Positions 24,177-33,474 of a DNA stretch of 64,000 bases are shown here, one piece after another (the first letter of the stretch is position 1; every line of letters begins with the position of its first letter). Position numbers and translations under genes: made by a program. The notes below the pieces were generated by a model. It had not been told where the DNA came from. It searched no databases and saw nothing but the letters and a program-made list of their open reading frames with translations. The DNA is from an uncultured Azospirillum sp. (GTDB lineage: Bacteria > Pseudomonadota > Alphaproteobacteria > Azospirillales > Azospirillaceae): contig NZ_CAMLJP010000005.1 of assembly GCF_946480385.1 (NCBI RefSeq), positions 1 through 64,000 on the forward strand, written 5' to 3'.

Positions 24177-26648
24177 ATGACCAAGCAGCAGTCCGTCCCG
24201 AACGAGTCCGTCGGCAACCGAATGGAAGGCGGGCGGGGCGGGCATGCCCAACCGGGTTCTGGACCAGACGCAAAACTACTGGCGCGGTTGGAGGAACTGG
24301 AGCGGGAGAACGCCCGGCTGCAGACCGCGCTGTCCACCGCCTGCAGCGGCTGCGACGACCTGCTGACGGTCAGCGCGCTGAACGAGGATCTGCGCACCGC
24401 CTTCAACGCGCTGGAACACAGCCGCGCCGCCCATGCCGACAGCGAAAGGCGGCTGCGCGCGATCCTGGACAGCGCCACCGGCCACGCCATTCTGACCCTG
24501 TCGCCGAACGGCCGGGTGACCAGTTGGAATCCCGGTGCCGCCCGCATCCTGGGCTGGACGGAGGAAGAGGCGCGGGGCCAGCCGGTCGATATCCTGTTTG
24601 CGCCGGAGGAAGCTGCCGCGGGCGTGGCCGACGCGCTGCGGGTGCGGGCGCTGGCCGAGGGCCGCATCCAGGAGGAGCGTGCCTTTCGCCACCGGGACGG
24701 CTCCGCCGTCTGGGGTGCGCTGACCATCCTGCCGCTCCAGGGCGACGAGGACGGCTTCCTGTGGATCCTGCATGACCGCTCCGACGAGCGGCGGATGGAG
24801 GAGGCCATCGCCGACGCCCGCCGGCGCGCCACCGACATCCTCGACAGCATCGACGAGGCGCTGGTGGCGCTGGACGGCGACTATCGCGTCATCTACCAGA
24901 ACCGCCGCGCCGAACAGCTCGTCCGCCAGTCGCTGTCGATGATGCGCGGCCGCCGTCTGTGGGAGGTGTGGCCGCAGTTCGCCGGGTCGGACTTGGAGGC
25001 GCTGTGCCGCAGGACGATGACGGAGCGCCAGCCGACCAGCATCGAAAAGCGTTTCGACGGCGAAGGCACAACCATGTGGCTGGAAATCCGTTTCCTGCCG
25101 ACGGCGGAAGGGGTGGGCTGCTTCTTCCGCGACATCACCATGCGCAAGCGGGCGGAGGAGGAGGCCCGCGCCTCTCACGAGCGGGCGGTGACAATCCTGG
25201 AGAGCATCAGCGACGCCTTCTATGCCGTCGATCATGACTGGCGCTTCACCTACATCAATCGCAAGGCCGAACAGCTCTGGGGCCGGTCGCGCGAAGCGAT
25301 GCTGGGCCGCCGCCTGTGGGAAGTCTTCCCCAAGGCGTTGGGAAGCGAGTCGCTGGAGGCGCAGAAGCAGGCGGCGCGCGAAGGGCGGGAGATGACCGTG
25401 GAGGTGCTGTCCCCCGTGCTGAACTACTGGGTGGAGGTCAACATCTATCCCAGCGCGGACGGCCTCTCCGTCTATTTCCGTGACATCACCGCCCGCCGGC
25501 AGGCGCAGCAGTCTCTGCTGCAGGCGAAGGAGTCGGCGGAGGCGGCCGACCTCGCCAAGGGCAAGTTCCTGGCCGCCGCCAGCCACGACCTGCGCCAGCC
25601 GCTGCAGGCGCTGCTGCTGTTCGTCGACGTGCTGAAGCCGCATGTCCGGGGCAGCCAGGGCGCCAACGCGCTGATGCATCTGGGACGCGGGCTGGACGCG
25701 CTGAAGGAGCTGCTGGACAGCCTGCTCGACATGTCGCGGCTCGATGCCGGCGTGGTCCAGCCGAACATCGAGAATGTGTCGGTCGCCCCGCTGTTCGAGC
25801 ACATCGCCGCGTCGTACCGGCCGGTGGCGGCGGCGAAGGGGCTGGAACTGCATATGCTCGCCTGCAACGCCGCCGCCCGCACCGACCGCACGCTGCTGAC
25901 CCGGATGGTGCGCAATCTGGTGGAGAACGCCCTGCGCTACACCGAGAGCGGGCGGATCGACATCGAATGCCGCCGGGCTGGCGGGCGGCTGCTGATCGAG
26001 GTGCGCGACACCGGCATCGGCATCCCGCCCGACCATCTGGAAAGCATCTGGGAGGAGTTCCACCAGGTGGGCAACCCGGAACGCGACCGCAACCGCGGCC
26101 TGGGGCTGGGGCTGGCCATCGTGCGGCGGCTGTCGCAGCTGTTGAACCATCCGGTGGACGTCCAGTCCAAGCCGGGGCAGGGGACCAGCTTCGTCATCGC
26201 CCTGCCGCTCGGCCGCAGCATCGAGGCGCCGGCGACCGCGGCGGAGGCGGCGACGGCCGGGCGCGGCCGCTTCGCCGTGGTGGTCGACGACGACGCCATC
26301 GTGCTCTTGGGGCTGGAGACGATCTTCCGCGAATGGGGGTACGAGGTGCTGGTCGCCGGCTCCGCCCAGAAGGCGGTGGAGGGGCTGAGCCGGATGGGCC
26401 GGCGCCCCGACCTGATCCTCGCCGACTACCGCCTGCGCGAAGGACAGTTCGGGACCGACGCGGTCGCCCGCATCCGCGCGCTGTACGACGATCCCGGCAG
26501 CGCGACGATCCCCGGCCTGATCCTGACCGGCGAGACCGGTCCCGACTGCGAACGCGACGCCGCCGCCCATGGGTTGGGCATCATCCACAAGCCGGTAACC
26601 CCGCGCCAGCTGAGCCACGCGCTGGGCGAGCTGCTGGGAGGGCCGTGA
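24177..26648 (+). CDS. hybrid sensor histidine kinase with three PAS domains
   Basis: The 823-residue soluble product starts with a coiled coil (about 33-95), followed by three PAS domains (about 88-205, 215-325 and 335-450). The kinase core has H470 in AAASHDLRQPLQALLLF, the N box RNLVENALRY and the G boxes DTGIGIP and GLGLGLAIV. A C-terminal receiver has D750 in LILADYRL. The HDLRQPL form of the H box is typical of the NahK/two-component hybrid group. No membrane segment is visible, so the cue is probably cytoplasmic. PAS2 and PAS3 share a RRLWEVWP/RRLWEVFP motif and look like duplicates. No response regulator gene lies next to it. Confidence 0.9.
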   Translation: MTKQQSVPNESVGNRMEGGRGGHAQPGSGPDAKLLARLEELERENARLQTALSTACSGCDDLLTVSALNEDLRTAFNALEHSRAAHADSERRLRAILDSATGHAILTLSPNGRVTSWNPGAARILGWTEEEARGQPVDILFAPEEAAAGVADALRVRALAEGRIQEERAFRHRDGSAVWGALTILPLQGDEDGFLWILHDRSDERRMEEAIADARRRATDILDSIDEALVALDGDYRVIYQNRRAEQLVRQSLSMMRGRRLWEVWPQFAGSDLEALCRRTMTERQPTSIEKRFDGEGTTMWLEIRFLPTAEGVGCFFRDITMRKRAEEEARASHERAVTILESISDAFYAVDHDWRFTYINRKAEQLWGRSREAMLGRRLWEVFPKALGSESLEAQKQAAREGREMTVEVLSPVLNYWVEVNIYPSADGLSVYFRDITARRQAQQSLLQAKESAEAADLAKGKFLAAASHDLRQPLQALLLFVDVLKPHVRGSQGANALMHLGRGLDALKELLDSLLDMSRLDAGVVQPNIENVSVAPLFEHIAASYRPVAAAKGLELHMLACNAAARTDRTLLTRMVRNLVENALRYTESGRIDIECRRAGGRLLIEVRDTGIGIPPDHLESIWEEFHQVGNPERDRNRGLGLGLAIVRRLSQLLNHPVDVQSKPGQGTSFVIALPLGRSIEAPATAAEAATAGRGRFAVVVDDDAIVLLGLETIFREWGYEVLVAGSAQKAVEGLSRMGRRPDLILADYRLREGQFGTDAVARIRALYDDPGSATIPGLILTGETGPDCERDAAAHGLGIIHKPVTPRQLSHALGELLGGP

Positions 26649-26685
26649 CGGTCCGGCCGCCGTCCCGCTCCGGGCACCGCCGCCG

Positions 26686-27396
26686 TCACGCCGGCTTCGT
26701 CAGGAAGGCGGTCAGTTCCTTCTCGGCCGCCGTCACATGGTCGATCACGATGGCACAGGCCGCATCGGCATCGCCGTCCCGGCAGGCGGCGAGCAGCGCA
26801 TAGTGGTCGTCCTGGGAGCGTGACTGGTAGCCAAGGGCCACGAACTGGAAGCGCAGATAGCGGTCTGCGGCTGCCAGATGCTGTTCCACCAGCGCCAGAA
26901 GGCGTGGCCGGCCGGCGCGGGCGTAAAGCGTCATGTGGAAACGGCGGTTCAGCTCTCCCATCCGGCCCGGATCGGCCTCGCCGTCCATCTCCGCCAGCAG
27001 ATCGGCCGCCAGGGTCAGATCCTCCGCCGTCAGCCTGGGCAGCGACAGGCGCAGCGCCGCCGGTTCCAGGGCGATGCGGATCGTGCCGATGTCGGCCGAA
27101 TCCTCCGCGGAGATCGCCGCGACCACGGCACCCCGGTGGGGGTGGAACTCCACCAGAGCACGCGCCTCCAGCTGGCGCAGCGCCTCGCGCACCGGCATGC
27201 GGCTGACGCCGAAGGCGGTGGCCAGATCCTCCTGCCGCAACGGGGCGCCGGCTGGCAGAACGCCGGCCAGGATCGCCTCGCGCATCGCCGCCTCGACGAA
27301 TTCGGTCGCCGTGCGGAAGCGCGGACGGTTGCGGGCGATCACCGCGGTCAGGTCGGGGAAGGCGGTGTCCGGATTGGGGGGCGTGGCGGGGGGCAT
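26686..27396 (-). CDS. GntR-family (FCD) transcriptional regulator
   Basis: The 236-residue product has a GntR winged helix (REAILAGVLPAGAPLRQEDLA, given as REAILAGVLPAGAPLRQ, then FGVSRMPVREALRQLEARALV). A helical FCD ligand domain carries the metal/ligand residues RRFHMTLYA and DHYALLAACRDGD. FCD regulators respond to carboxylic acids. It is divergent from the BenE-like transporter gene with a perfect ATTGGATCCAAT palindrome between them, so it probably regulates that gene and itself. I used the ATG at 27396, where similarity begins; upstream extension would cross the operator. Confidence 0.87.
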   Translation of the reverse strand: MPPATPPNPDTAFPDLTAVIARNRPRFRTATEFVEAAMREAILAGVLPAGAPLRQEDLATAFGVSRMPVREALRQLEARALVEFHPHRGAVVAAISAEDSADIGTIRIALEPAALRLSLPRLTAEDLTLAADLLAEMDGEADPGRMGELNRRFHMTLYARAGRPRLLALVEQHLAAADRYLRFQFVALGYQSRSQDDHYALLAACRDGDADAACAIVIDHVTAAEKELTAFLTKPA

Positions 27397-27460
27397 GGCG
27401 GGAGCCGGCCTTTCGGGGTGGAGCGGCGGAGTGAGATTCCGAGAATCCGCTTGCACGGAT

Positions 27461-27472
27461 ATTGGATCCAAT
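27461..27472. promoter_or_regulatory. GntR-type operator palindrome
   Basis: ATTGGATCCAAT is a perfect 12-bp palindrome of the length and style bound by FCD-type GntR regulators. It lies 65 bp upstream of the GntR start and 46 bp upstream of the benE-like start. Confidence 0.6.
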
Positions 27473-27517
27473 CTAACGATCTTTATGCCGCCTGTCATCC
27501 ATTGGAAAGGACCGGGC

Positions 27518-28765
27518 ATGTCCGGCTCGCCCCCCAATCCACGCTCTCCGGCTCCGCAGTCGCTGACGTCGCCGGTTCGAGCCGCGTCTCCCTTGCGCCC
27601 GGCATGGTCTAGGCTCTCGGTTTCGGCGCTCGTCACCGGGCTGGTGGTGGCGTTGGTCGGCTATGCCGGGTCGGTAGCGGTGGTGATCCAGGGGCTGGCG
27701 GCGGCGGGAGCGGGCACGGCGCAGATCGCCTCCGGCCTCGTCGCGGTTGGATTCTCCATGGGGTTGTCGGCGGTCTGGCTGTCCTGGCGGCAGCGCCAGC
27801 CGATCAGCATCGCCTGGACCACGCCGGGCATGGCGATGCTGGCGGCGACGGGTCCGGTGGCGGGGGGCTTTCCCGCGGTGGTCGGCGCCTTCCTGGTGGC
27901 GGCGGTGCTGATCGTGGCGGCGGGGCTGTGGAGGCCGCTCGGCCGCTGGATCGCCGCGATCCCGAAGCCGCTGACCAACGCCATGCTTGCCGGTCTGCTG
28001 CTGAAGCTGTGCCTTGCCCCCTTCCTGGCGATGGGGCAGGCGCCGGGGCTTGGGCTGCTGGTTCTGGCGACCTGGGCGCTGGTGGGGCGAATCGCCCGGA
28101 TCTATGCCGTGCCGGCGGCGGTCGCCGTGGCGCTGGCGGCGATGGCGCTGGACCCGCCGCTGTCGGGCGCGCTGCCGTCCGATCCCTGGCCGTCGCTGGC
28201 GCCGGTGATGCCGGTCTTCACATGGGAGGCGCTGGTCGGTCTGGCGCTGCCGCTGTTCGTCGTCACCATGGCGTCGCAGAACATTCCCGGTCTGGCGGTG
28301 CTGGCGAGCTTCGGCTATGCGCCGCGCGTGCCGCCGACCTTCCTGGCCACCGGCCTCGCCTCCGCGCTCACCGCGCCGTTCGGGGCGCCGACCGTCAATC
28401 TGGCGGCGATCACCGCGGCCATGTGCGCCGGCCCCGATGCCGGCCCGCAGCCGGAGCGGCGCTGGCAGGCCGCCGTCGCCGGCGGTGTCGGCTATATGCT
28501 GTTGACGGCGCTGGCGGCGACTGCGGCGACGCTGGTCACCCGGTCACCGCCGATCCTGATCGAGGCGGTGGCCGGGCTGGCGCTGATCGGCCCCTGCGGC
28601 GGCTCGCTGCTGGCGGCGGTGCAGGCCGAGGAGGACCGGATTCCCGCCCTGGTCACGCTGCTGACCACCGCGTCGGGGCTGTCCTTCCTCGGGATCGGTT
28701 CGGCCTTCTGGGGCCTGCTGTTCGGCGGGGCGATGCATCTGCTGCACCGGCGGCGCCCCGCCTGA
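27518..28765 (+). CDS. BenE-family benzoate/proton symporter
   Basis: The 415-residue membrane protein has about 12 hydrophobic segments and the BenE hallmarks QRQPISIAWTTPGMAML, LALPLFVVTMASQNIPG, FGAPTVNLAAITAAMC and the final LGIGSAFWGLLFG. Family members import benzoate or related aromatic acids. The ATG at 27518 has AAAGGA seven bases upstream. It is paired with the divergent GntR gene. No benzoate-degrading genes lie next to it, so the substrate remains inferred. Confidence 0.87.
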   Translation: MSGSPPNPRSPAPQSLTSPVRAASPLRPAWSRLSVSALVTGLVVALVGYAGSVAVVIQGLAAAGAGTAQIASGLVAVGFSMGLSAVWLSWRQRQPISIAWTTPGMAMLAATGPVAGGFPAVVGAFLVAAVLIVAAGLWRPLGRWIAAIPKPLTNAMLAGLLLKLCLAPFLAMGQAPGLGLLVLATWALVGRIARIYAVPAAVAVALAAMALDPPLSGALPSDPWPSLAPVMPVFTWEALVGLALPLFVVTMASQNIPGLAVLASFGYAPRVPPTFLATGLASALTAPFGAPTVNLAAITAAMCAGPDAGPQPERRWQAAVAGGVGYMLLTALAATAATLVTRSPPILIEAVAGLALIGPCGGSLLAAVQAEEDRIPALVTLLTTASGLSFLGIGSAFWGLLFGGAMHLLHRRRPA

Positions 28766-28777
28766 CGCTGAAAAGCC

Positions 28778-29182
28778 TCAGCCCTGCTCGATCAGGTCGG
28801 CGCAGGCGTCCACCGCGGCGGCGGCGTAGGGACGGATGCGCGGCGGGATCTGCGACGGGTTGATGCCCGGCCCGAGGATGCCGACGCCGACCGGCTTCAT
28901 GAACTGGAGCTGCAGGTCGATCAGGCTGGAGATCACGGCATGGCCCATGACGTTGCCGTGCTCGGTCTCGCCCCGCTCGATGATGCCCAGCGCCACGGCG
29001 CCGGCGACGTCGTCGCGCATCAGCAGGCGCTTGATCGCCAGCGGCTTTTCCATCGAGCCGGGAACCCAGACCTCGGCGACGATGCCGAGGCCGCGGCGGG
29101 CGGCGACGGTGCGCGCCTCGTCCAGCATCTCTTCCACCTCTTTGCGGTGGAACCGTCCGAGCACGATGCCGATGTTGCTCAC
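28778..29182 (-). CDS. 6,7-dimethyl-8-ribityllumazine synthase, short type
   Basis: The 134-residue product resembles archaeal-type or RibH2-type lumazine synthase, which joins 5-amino-6-ribitylaminouracil with dihydroxybutanone phosphate in riboflavin synthesis. Visible features are NIGIVLGRFHRKEVEEML, VPGSMEKPLAIKRLL at the substrate loop, and ALGIIERGETEHGNV with the conserved RGxTxH-like pattern holding the catalytic His. The start is a GTG at 29182 with GGGAG ten bases upstream. No other riboflavin genes are nearby, which suggests a stand-alone copy with a specialised role. In rhizobia such second copies are known. Confidence 0.75.
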   Translation of the reverse strand: MSNIGIVLGRFHRKEVEEMLDEARTVAARRGLGIVAEVWVPGSMEKPLAIKRLLMRDDVAGAVALGIIERGETEHGNVMGHAVISSLIDLQLQFMKPVGVGILGPGINPSQIPPRIRPYAAAAVDACADLIEQG

Positions 29183-29606
29183 CCTCTGCGTCTCCCATGT
29201 TCGCGGTGTAACCTTCGCCCAAACTGTCGCGTCGCCGCGCAAAGCGCAAGGGGCGTCCGCGCAAAGCGCCAGAGCAGTCGCGCGGTGCTGACGGCAGTGC
29301 GGCCGGTACGGAGATTTCCCGTCGGCTTTATAAAGTTGCGCGGGTAATTCCCGCCCCGCCGCGGCGACGGTCAAGCTGTCGCGGAGGTAGCCCCAAGGAA
29401 AACCCTGATGGACAGGCTCGGTCACCCTATGCCTACTGTTGTCGACTGCGACAGGCCGTCGCACTGCGCTACAATTCAGCACAAATTGGTCGCCGCCGCT
29501 TTTCTTACGACCATGTAATGATGAGGGCGTGGCGGTTGCGACGGACCTGGGGGGCTGGGACGTCGCCGGCGCAAGTGAACGACCAAGCGAATCCGGAACG
29601 GCAATC
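29183..29606. promoter_or_regulatory. 424-bp divergent region with a 13-bp direct repeat
   Basis: CCGCGCAAAGCGC occurs at 29235-29247 and again at 29257-29269, 22 bp apart, about 50-90 bp upstream of the lumazine synthase start. Two helical turns between identical boxes suits a dimeric regulator. I see no gene or RNA in the remainder. Confidence 0.4.
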
Positions 29607-30713
29607 ATGTTGAAAGGTGCGATCGAATACGCGCCGTCGACCTTCGAGGAGCGGGGGGCCGCGGTGGCCTTCACCACGCCGCTGCTGTCCCAGACCCGCG
29701 TGCGCCGGGGCGAACGGTCGAAGCTGGAGGTGCTGATCCCCAGCCTGTCGCAGGGCATGGGCATCTATGTCGTCGCCTGGAAGGCGGTGCCGGAGATGGT
29801 GTCGATGACCATGCACGACCGCTATCTGCACGACCTGATCGTGAAGGAGGATGCCTGCTCCCCGCATGAGATCCGCCGGGCGACGCTGAAGGCGGCGCGG
29901 CGCGGGCTTGCCGGGCCGCAGGCGGCGCAGGCCGCCCGCCGCGCCCTGGAGGAGGACGAGGAGCAGAGCACGCTGACCCACTACCTGCTGATCCTGGCGA
30001 TCCTGAAGGCGGTGGGTCTGGAATCGCCGGAGATGCTGAAGGCTGGCATCGACACCGACGAGGGGCAGCGGGTGACCCGGCAGCTGATGACCCGCGCGGC
30101 GGAAAGCCTGAAGATGGACGCCACGCTGCTCTATGCCCGCTTGGCCGACATTGCCGCGGTCACCGCGCCGGTTGGGCTGGCGCGCTCGCCCAGGCCGGGG
30201 CGGCTGACGCGCGGGCTGAACGACCTGAAGGCCTTCCGCGACAGCATGACCAGTTGGGCGCGCGACGTGCCGAGCGACGCCGCCCCGGTGGCGCAGTTCT
30301 GCGCCGAGGTGGCGCAGCACACCATCGCCATCGGCGACAAGGTTCTGGGCGACTTCCACCGGCGGATCGAGGCCATCGGGCCGCTGATGCGCGACTGGGA
30401 CAGCGAGATCCTGCGCGTACGTGCCCAGGCCGGCCGCATGGCGTGGCTGCTCGACGGCTGGAGCCACATCACCGGGGCGTGGGAGGTGGCGCAGGCCGAG
30501 GACCACCACCAGCAGGCGGCGACCGTCAACGACCTGTTCCGCATCCTGCCGCTGCTGCCGCGCAAGGAGTCGAGCCGCGACTTCGCCGAGGATGCCAAGC
30601 AGGTCAAGGTGGCGCACCGCCGCTCCGTCCGCATGCTGGAGGACTGGCGCACCGGCCAGATGGACATCGACGCCATCCGCCGGATCGAGGCGGTGAAAGC
30701 ACGCGTGCCATGA
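29607..30713 (+). CDS. conserved-looking protein of unknown function
   Basis: I do not recognise this 368-residue protein. It begins MLKGAIEYAPSTFEERGAAVAFTT, quoted in part as MLKGAIEYAPSTFEERG, and is rich in Ala, Arg and Leu helices with no signal peptide, membrane segment or enzyme motif. A segment with EVLIPSLSQGMGIYVVAWK looks like a beta core. I used the ATG at 29607, since upstream codons to 29439 have non-coding character; a GTG at 29529 is an alternative. Its stop overlaps the start of the next gene by four bases, so the two products are probably made in fixed ratio and may work together. Confidence 0.6.
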   Translation: MLKGAIEYAPSTFEERGAAVAFTTPLLSQTRVRRGERSKLEVLIPSLSQGMGIYVVAWKAVPEMVSMTMHDRYLHDLIVKEDACSPHEIRRATLKAARRGLAGPQAAQAARRALEEDEEQSTLTHYLLILAILKAVGLESPEMLKAGIDTDEGQRVTRQLMTRAAESLKMDATLLYARLADIAAVTAPVGLARSPRPGRLTRGLNDLKAFRDSMTSWARDVPSDAAPVAQFCAEVAQHTIAIGDKVLGDFHRRIEAIGPLMRDWDSEILRVRAQAGRMAWLLDGWSHITGAWEVAQAEDHHQQAATVNDLFRILPLLPRKESSRDFAEDAKQVKVAHRRSVRMLEDWRTGQMDIDAIRRIEAVKARVP

Positions 30714-32128
30714 CGGGCGGGTCGGGGGAAAAGGGGCAGGCGGACCGCCTGCCGGGGCTGGAGACCCAGCTGTTCGACATCCCCGAGGACAAGTTCATCG
30801 AGGTGGTCCGGCTGCTGGAGCGGGTGCGCGACCATCCCGACGTGCGCCAGACCTTCGCCGCCATCCGTCCGCGGCTGGTCCAGGTGCGTCCCGAGCGCCG
30901 CCCGACGCTGAAGCGCGTGCTGTGCATGCCGTTCGAGGACGTGCTGGAAAGCTTCAGCGGAGTCGACGTGCCGCTGGGCCGCATCGAGCGGCGGGTGATC
31001 GACCCGGTGTGGACGCTGGTGACGGAGTGCGGCGACAGCGCCCTGATCGACCAGCTCGACCGGCAGGTGCAGGAGACGGCGCCCGGCAATCTCAACACGC
31101 TGCGCAACATCGGACGCCGGCTGTGGCCGATGGCCGCCCAGGCGATCCGCAGCGCGGTGGAGCAGGACGGGGCCCGGCACGCGCTGTGGCGCGTGCTGCA
31201 TGGCGATGAGGACTTGCAGCGGCAGGTGCTGGACGTCGCCGCCTTCCTGGAGATCGGGCTGATGGTGGAATCGCTGAAGGACGCGCTGGCCCCGAAGCCG
31301 CTGCCGGCGTTCGAGGACGAGCATGTCGGCGTCATCGAGCAGGCAGTCCAGGCGGTGGCACGGCAGTCCACCGGGCTGGTCTATTACCTGCTGCTGGTCG
31401 CCGCCTCGCGCATCGCCAACCCGGCCGACCTGCTGACGGTGCTGAACGATCTGGATTTCGGCAAGGCGCGGCGCGAGCAGCCGGTGATCTTCGCCCAGTT
31501 GAGCGGGCTGGTGGTCACCAATCTGGAGGAGCGGTCGGCCCGGCTGGACGGCAACGGCTACAGCGCCGGACCGGGTGTGGCCGCCGCCGCCATCGCGCCG
31601 GATGAGGCCATCGCCATCGCCGAGCGGCTGGTCGCCAGCGTCAACACCACCACTGCCGTCATGGATTTCCTGGCCGAGCCGGTCTATCGCGAGCGGCTGG
31701 AGGCGGTGAAGGCGGCGGTGCGAACGATGGTGACCGGCACCGTGCTCGACACCGCGTCCGGCGGCATCCTGACCGCCGTCGCGGCCCCGGCCGGGAATGG
31801 CCGCCCCGCCGCGGTGGACGAGGACGCCCAGGCGGCGGCCGAGGACCACGCCCGCGCGCTGCGCCGCTGCGAGGGGCTGGCCGATGCGCTGGGCCTGCAC
31901 GAGCCGCTGAAGACCGCGATGGTGTCGATGGAAAAGGGGCTGATGGCGCGGGCACAGGCCCTGCTGGCGCAGTATCCCAAGGCGGCTGGCGACCCGGACG
32001 ATGCGGAAACGGCGGAGATTAGCCTGTTCTACGCCCTGCGCCTGCTGGAGCTGGTCGCCGGCCCCGCCAAGGCCGACCAGCTCCGCACCGCCATCATGGC
32101 CGCGACCGGCGAGTTCGCGGAGGAGTAG
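30710..32128 (+). CDS. helical protein of unknown function, co-translated with its upstream neighbour
   Basis: I do not recognise this 472-residue protein. It is predicted to be mostly helical and soluble, with a variable, Gly-rich N-terminus. Recurring hydrophobic heptads such as FIEVVRLLERVRDHPDV and LYALRLLELVAGPAKADQL-type segments are visible. No catalytic or nucleotide-binding motif stands out. The start is an ATG overlapping the previous stop (ATGA). Both genes have the codon bias of the neighbourhood, so recent transfer is unlikely. A CCCTCTCCCG palindrome follows the stop and may end the transcript. Confidence 0.6.
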   Translation: MTGGSGEKGQADRLPGLETQLFDIPEDKFIEVVRLLERVRDHPDVRQTFAAIRPRLVQVRPERRPTLKRVLCMPFEDVLESFSGVDVPLGRIERRVIDPVWTLVTECGDSALIDQLDRQVQETAPGNLNTLRNIGRRLWPMAAQAIRSAVEQDGARHALWRVLHGDEDLQRQVLDVAAFLEIGLMVESLKDALAPKPLPAFEDEHVGVIEQAVQAVARQSTGLVYYLLLVAASRIANPADLLTVLNDLDFGKARREQPVIFAQLSGLVVTNLEERSARLDGNGYSAGPGVAAAAIAPDEAIAIAERLVASVNTTTAVMDFLAEPVYRERLEAVKAAVRTMVTGTVLDTASGGILTAVAAPAGNGRPAAVDEDAQAAAEDHARALRRCEGLADALGLHEPLKTAMVSMEKGLMARAQALLAQYPKAAGDPDDAETAEISLFYALRLLELVAGPAKADQLRTAIMAATGEFAEE

Positions 32129-32148
32129 GGGGTAGGCGGAGAGCGTTT

Positions 32149-32171
32149 CCCTCTCCCGCCCCGGGAGAGGG
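32149..32171. repeat. short copy of the CCCTCTCCCG palindromic repeat
   Basis: CCCTCTCCCG, three bases, CGGGAGAGGG form a perfect 10-bp stem between convergent genes. The same palindrome ends the larger elements at 35874-36030 and 59726-59867. It may act as a bidirectional terminator. Confidence 0.7.
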
Positions 32172-32178
32172 CGCCTCC

Positions 32179-33174
32179 TTACGACGCCGCCGGCAGGGCG
32201 CCCCGCGCTTCATCCTCGTCGGCGTAGCGGCGGGCCAGGATGGCGCCGACCATCAGCTGGATCTGGTGGAACACCATCACCGGCAGCAGCACCAGGCCGG
32301 CGGTGGCCGGGGCGAACAGCACGCCGGCCATCGGCACGCCGCTGACCAGCGACTTCTTCGAGCCGCAGAAGACGATCACCGCCTCGTCGGCGCGGGAGAA
32401 GCCCAGTCGGCGGCTGAGCAGCGTCGTGCCGATCAGGAAGGCCGCCAGGATGGCGCCGTCGATCAGTACCACCATACCCAGCGCGGCCGGCGGCACCTGA
32501 TGCCACAGCCCGTTCACCACCGCCTCGCTGAAGGCGAGATAGACGACCAGCAGGATCGAGCTGCGGTCGGTGAAGCGCAGCATCGTCTTGTGCCGCGCCG
32601 CCCAGGCGCCGACCCAGTGCCGCAGAAGCTGACCGGCGACGAAGGGCAGCAGGAGCTGCGCCGCGATGGTCTGCAGCGTGTCGAGCGACAGCGCGCTCCC
32701 CTGCACCTTCAGGAACAGCGCCACCAGCAGCGGCGTCATCAGGATGCCGGAGATGTTGGACAGGGTGGAGCTGCACACCGCCGCCGCGACGTTGCCCCGC
32801 GCCATCGAGGTGAAGGCGATGGAGGACTGGACCGTGGAGGGCAGCAGGCAGAGGAACTGCACCCCGATCGCCAGGGCCGGCGGCAGCAGGCTGTGCGGCA
32901 GCGTTTCCACCACCGCCCAGCCGATCAGCGGGAAGGCGACGAAGGTCAGGCCGAAGATCAGCAGATGCAGGCGCCAATGCGCCATGCCCGCCACCACCTC
33001 TTCCCGCGGCAGCCGGGCGCCGTGCAGGAAGAACAGCAGCGCGATGGCCGCCTCCGCCAGCCAATGCACCCCCTGGGCGATCTGCCCGTGCACCGGCAGT
33101 ACGGTCGCCAGACCAACGGTCGCCACCAGGGCCATGGTGAAGCCGTCCAGGTTCGGGCGAGGCACGCGAATCAT
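32179..33174 (-). CDS. SBF-like (bile acid:sodium symporter family) transporter
   Basis: The 331-residue membrane protein has nine to ten hydrophobic segments and the YfeH/SBF-like features LLFFLHGARLPREEVVAG, LLPSTVQSSIAFTSMARGN and the CGSKKSLVSGVPMA loop near the C-terminus. The last two are the cores of the crossover helices in this fold. The substrate is unknown; family relatives move organic anions with sodium or protons. I chose the ATG at 33174 because GGGGGA lies eight bases upstream. It is divergent from the leucine degradation operon. Confidence 0.85.
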   Translation of the reverse strand: MIRVPRPNLDGFTMALVATVGLATVLPVHGQIAQGVHWLAEAAIALLFFLHGARLPREEVVAGMAHWRLHLLIFGLTFVAFPLIGWAVVETLPHSLLPPALAIGVQFLCLLPSTVQSSIAFTSMARGNVAAAVCSSTLSNISGILMTPLLVALFLKVQGSALSLDTLQTIAAQLLLPFVAGQLLRHWVGAWAARHKTMLRFTDRSSILLVVYLAFSEAVVNGLWHQVPPAALGMVVLIDGAILAAFLIGTTLLSRRLGFSRADEAVIVFCGSKKSLVSGVPMAGVLFAPATAGLVLLPVMVFHQIQLMVGAILARRYADEDEARGALPAAS

Positions 33175-33250
33175 TGGTTGGTCCCCCAAATCGTTGGTAC
33201 TGGCCGGACATAACGCCTTGGCTTCTCTTATAACGACCTTCGCCGGGCTG

Positions 33251-33263
33251 GAATACAGTATTC
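33251..33263. promoter_or_regulatory. GAATAC-A-GTATTC palindrome
   Basis: A perfect 6-bp inverted repeat with a one-base centre lies in the divergent region between the SBF transporter gene and the isovaleryl-CoA dehydrogenase gene. It could be a regulator site for either. No regulator gene is adjacent. Confidence 0.3.
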
Positions 33264-33474
33264 AACATGCATGGCAGCCTTGAAAAGATTGGGGAAAATC
33301 GGCGGAGACCTTGATTCTTCCGCGATGTGGAAAGTCGTGGTGGAGGTGCGGCGCGGCCAGTCTCCTGAAGCTCAACGGGTTTTCGGCCGTCTCAGCTACC
33401 CCCTTGCCACCTGCCTCGCCATACGGTAACGTATGGTCAAAGAACGGATGATTTCCCAGGGGAGCGATACGTCC

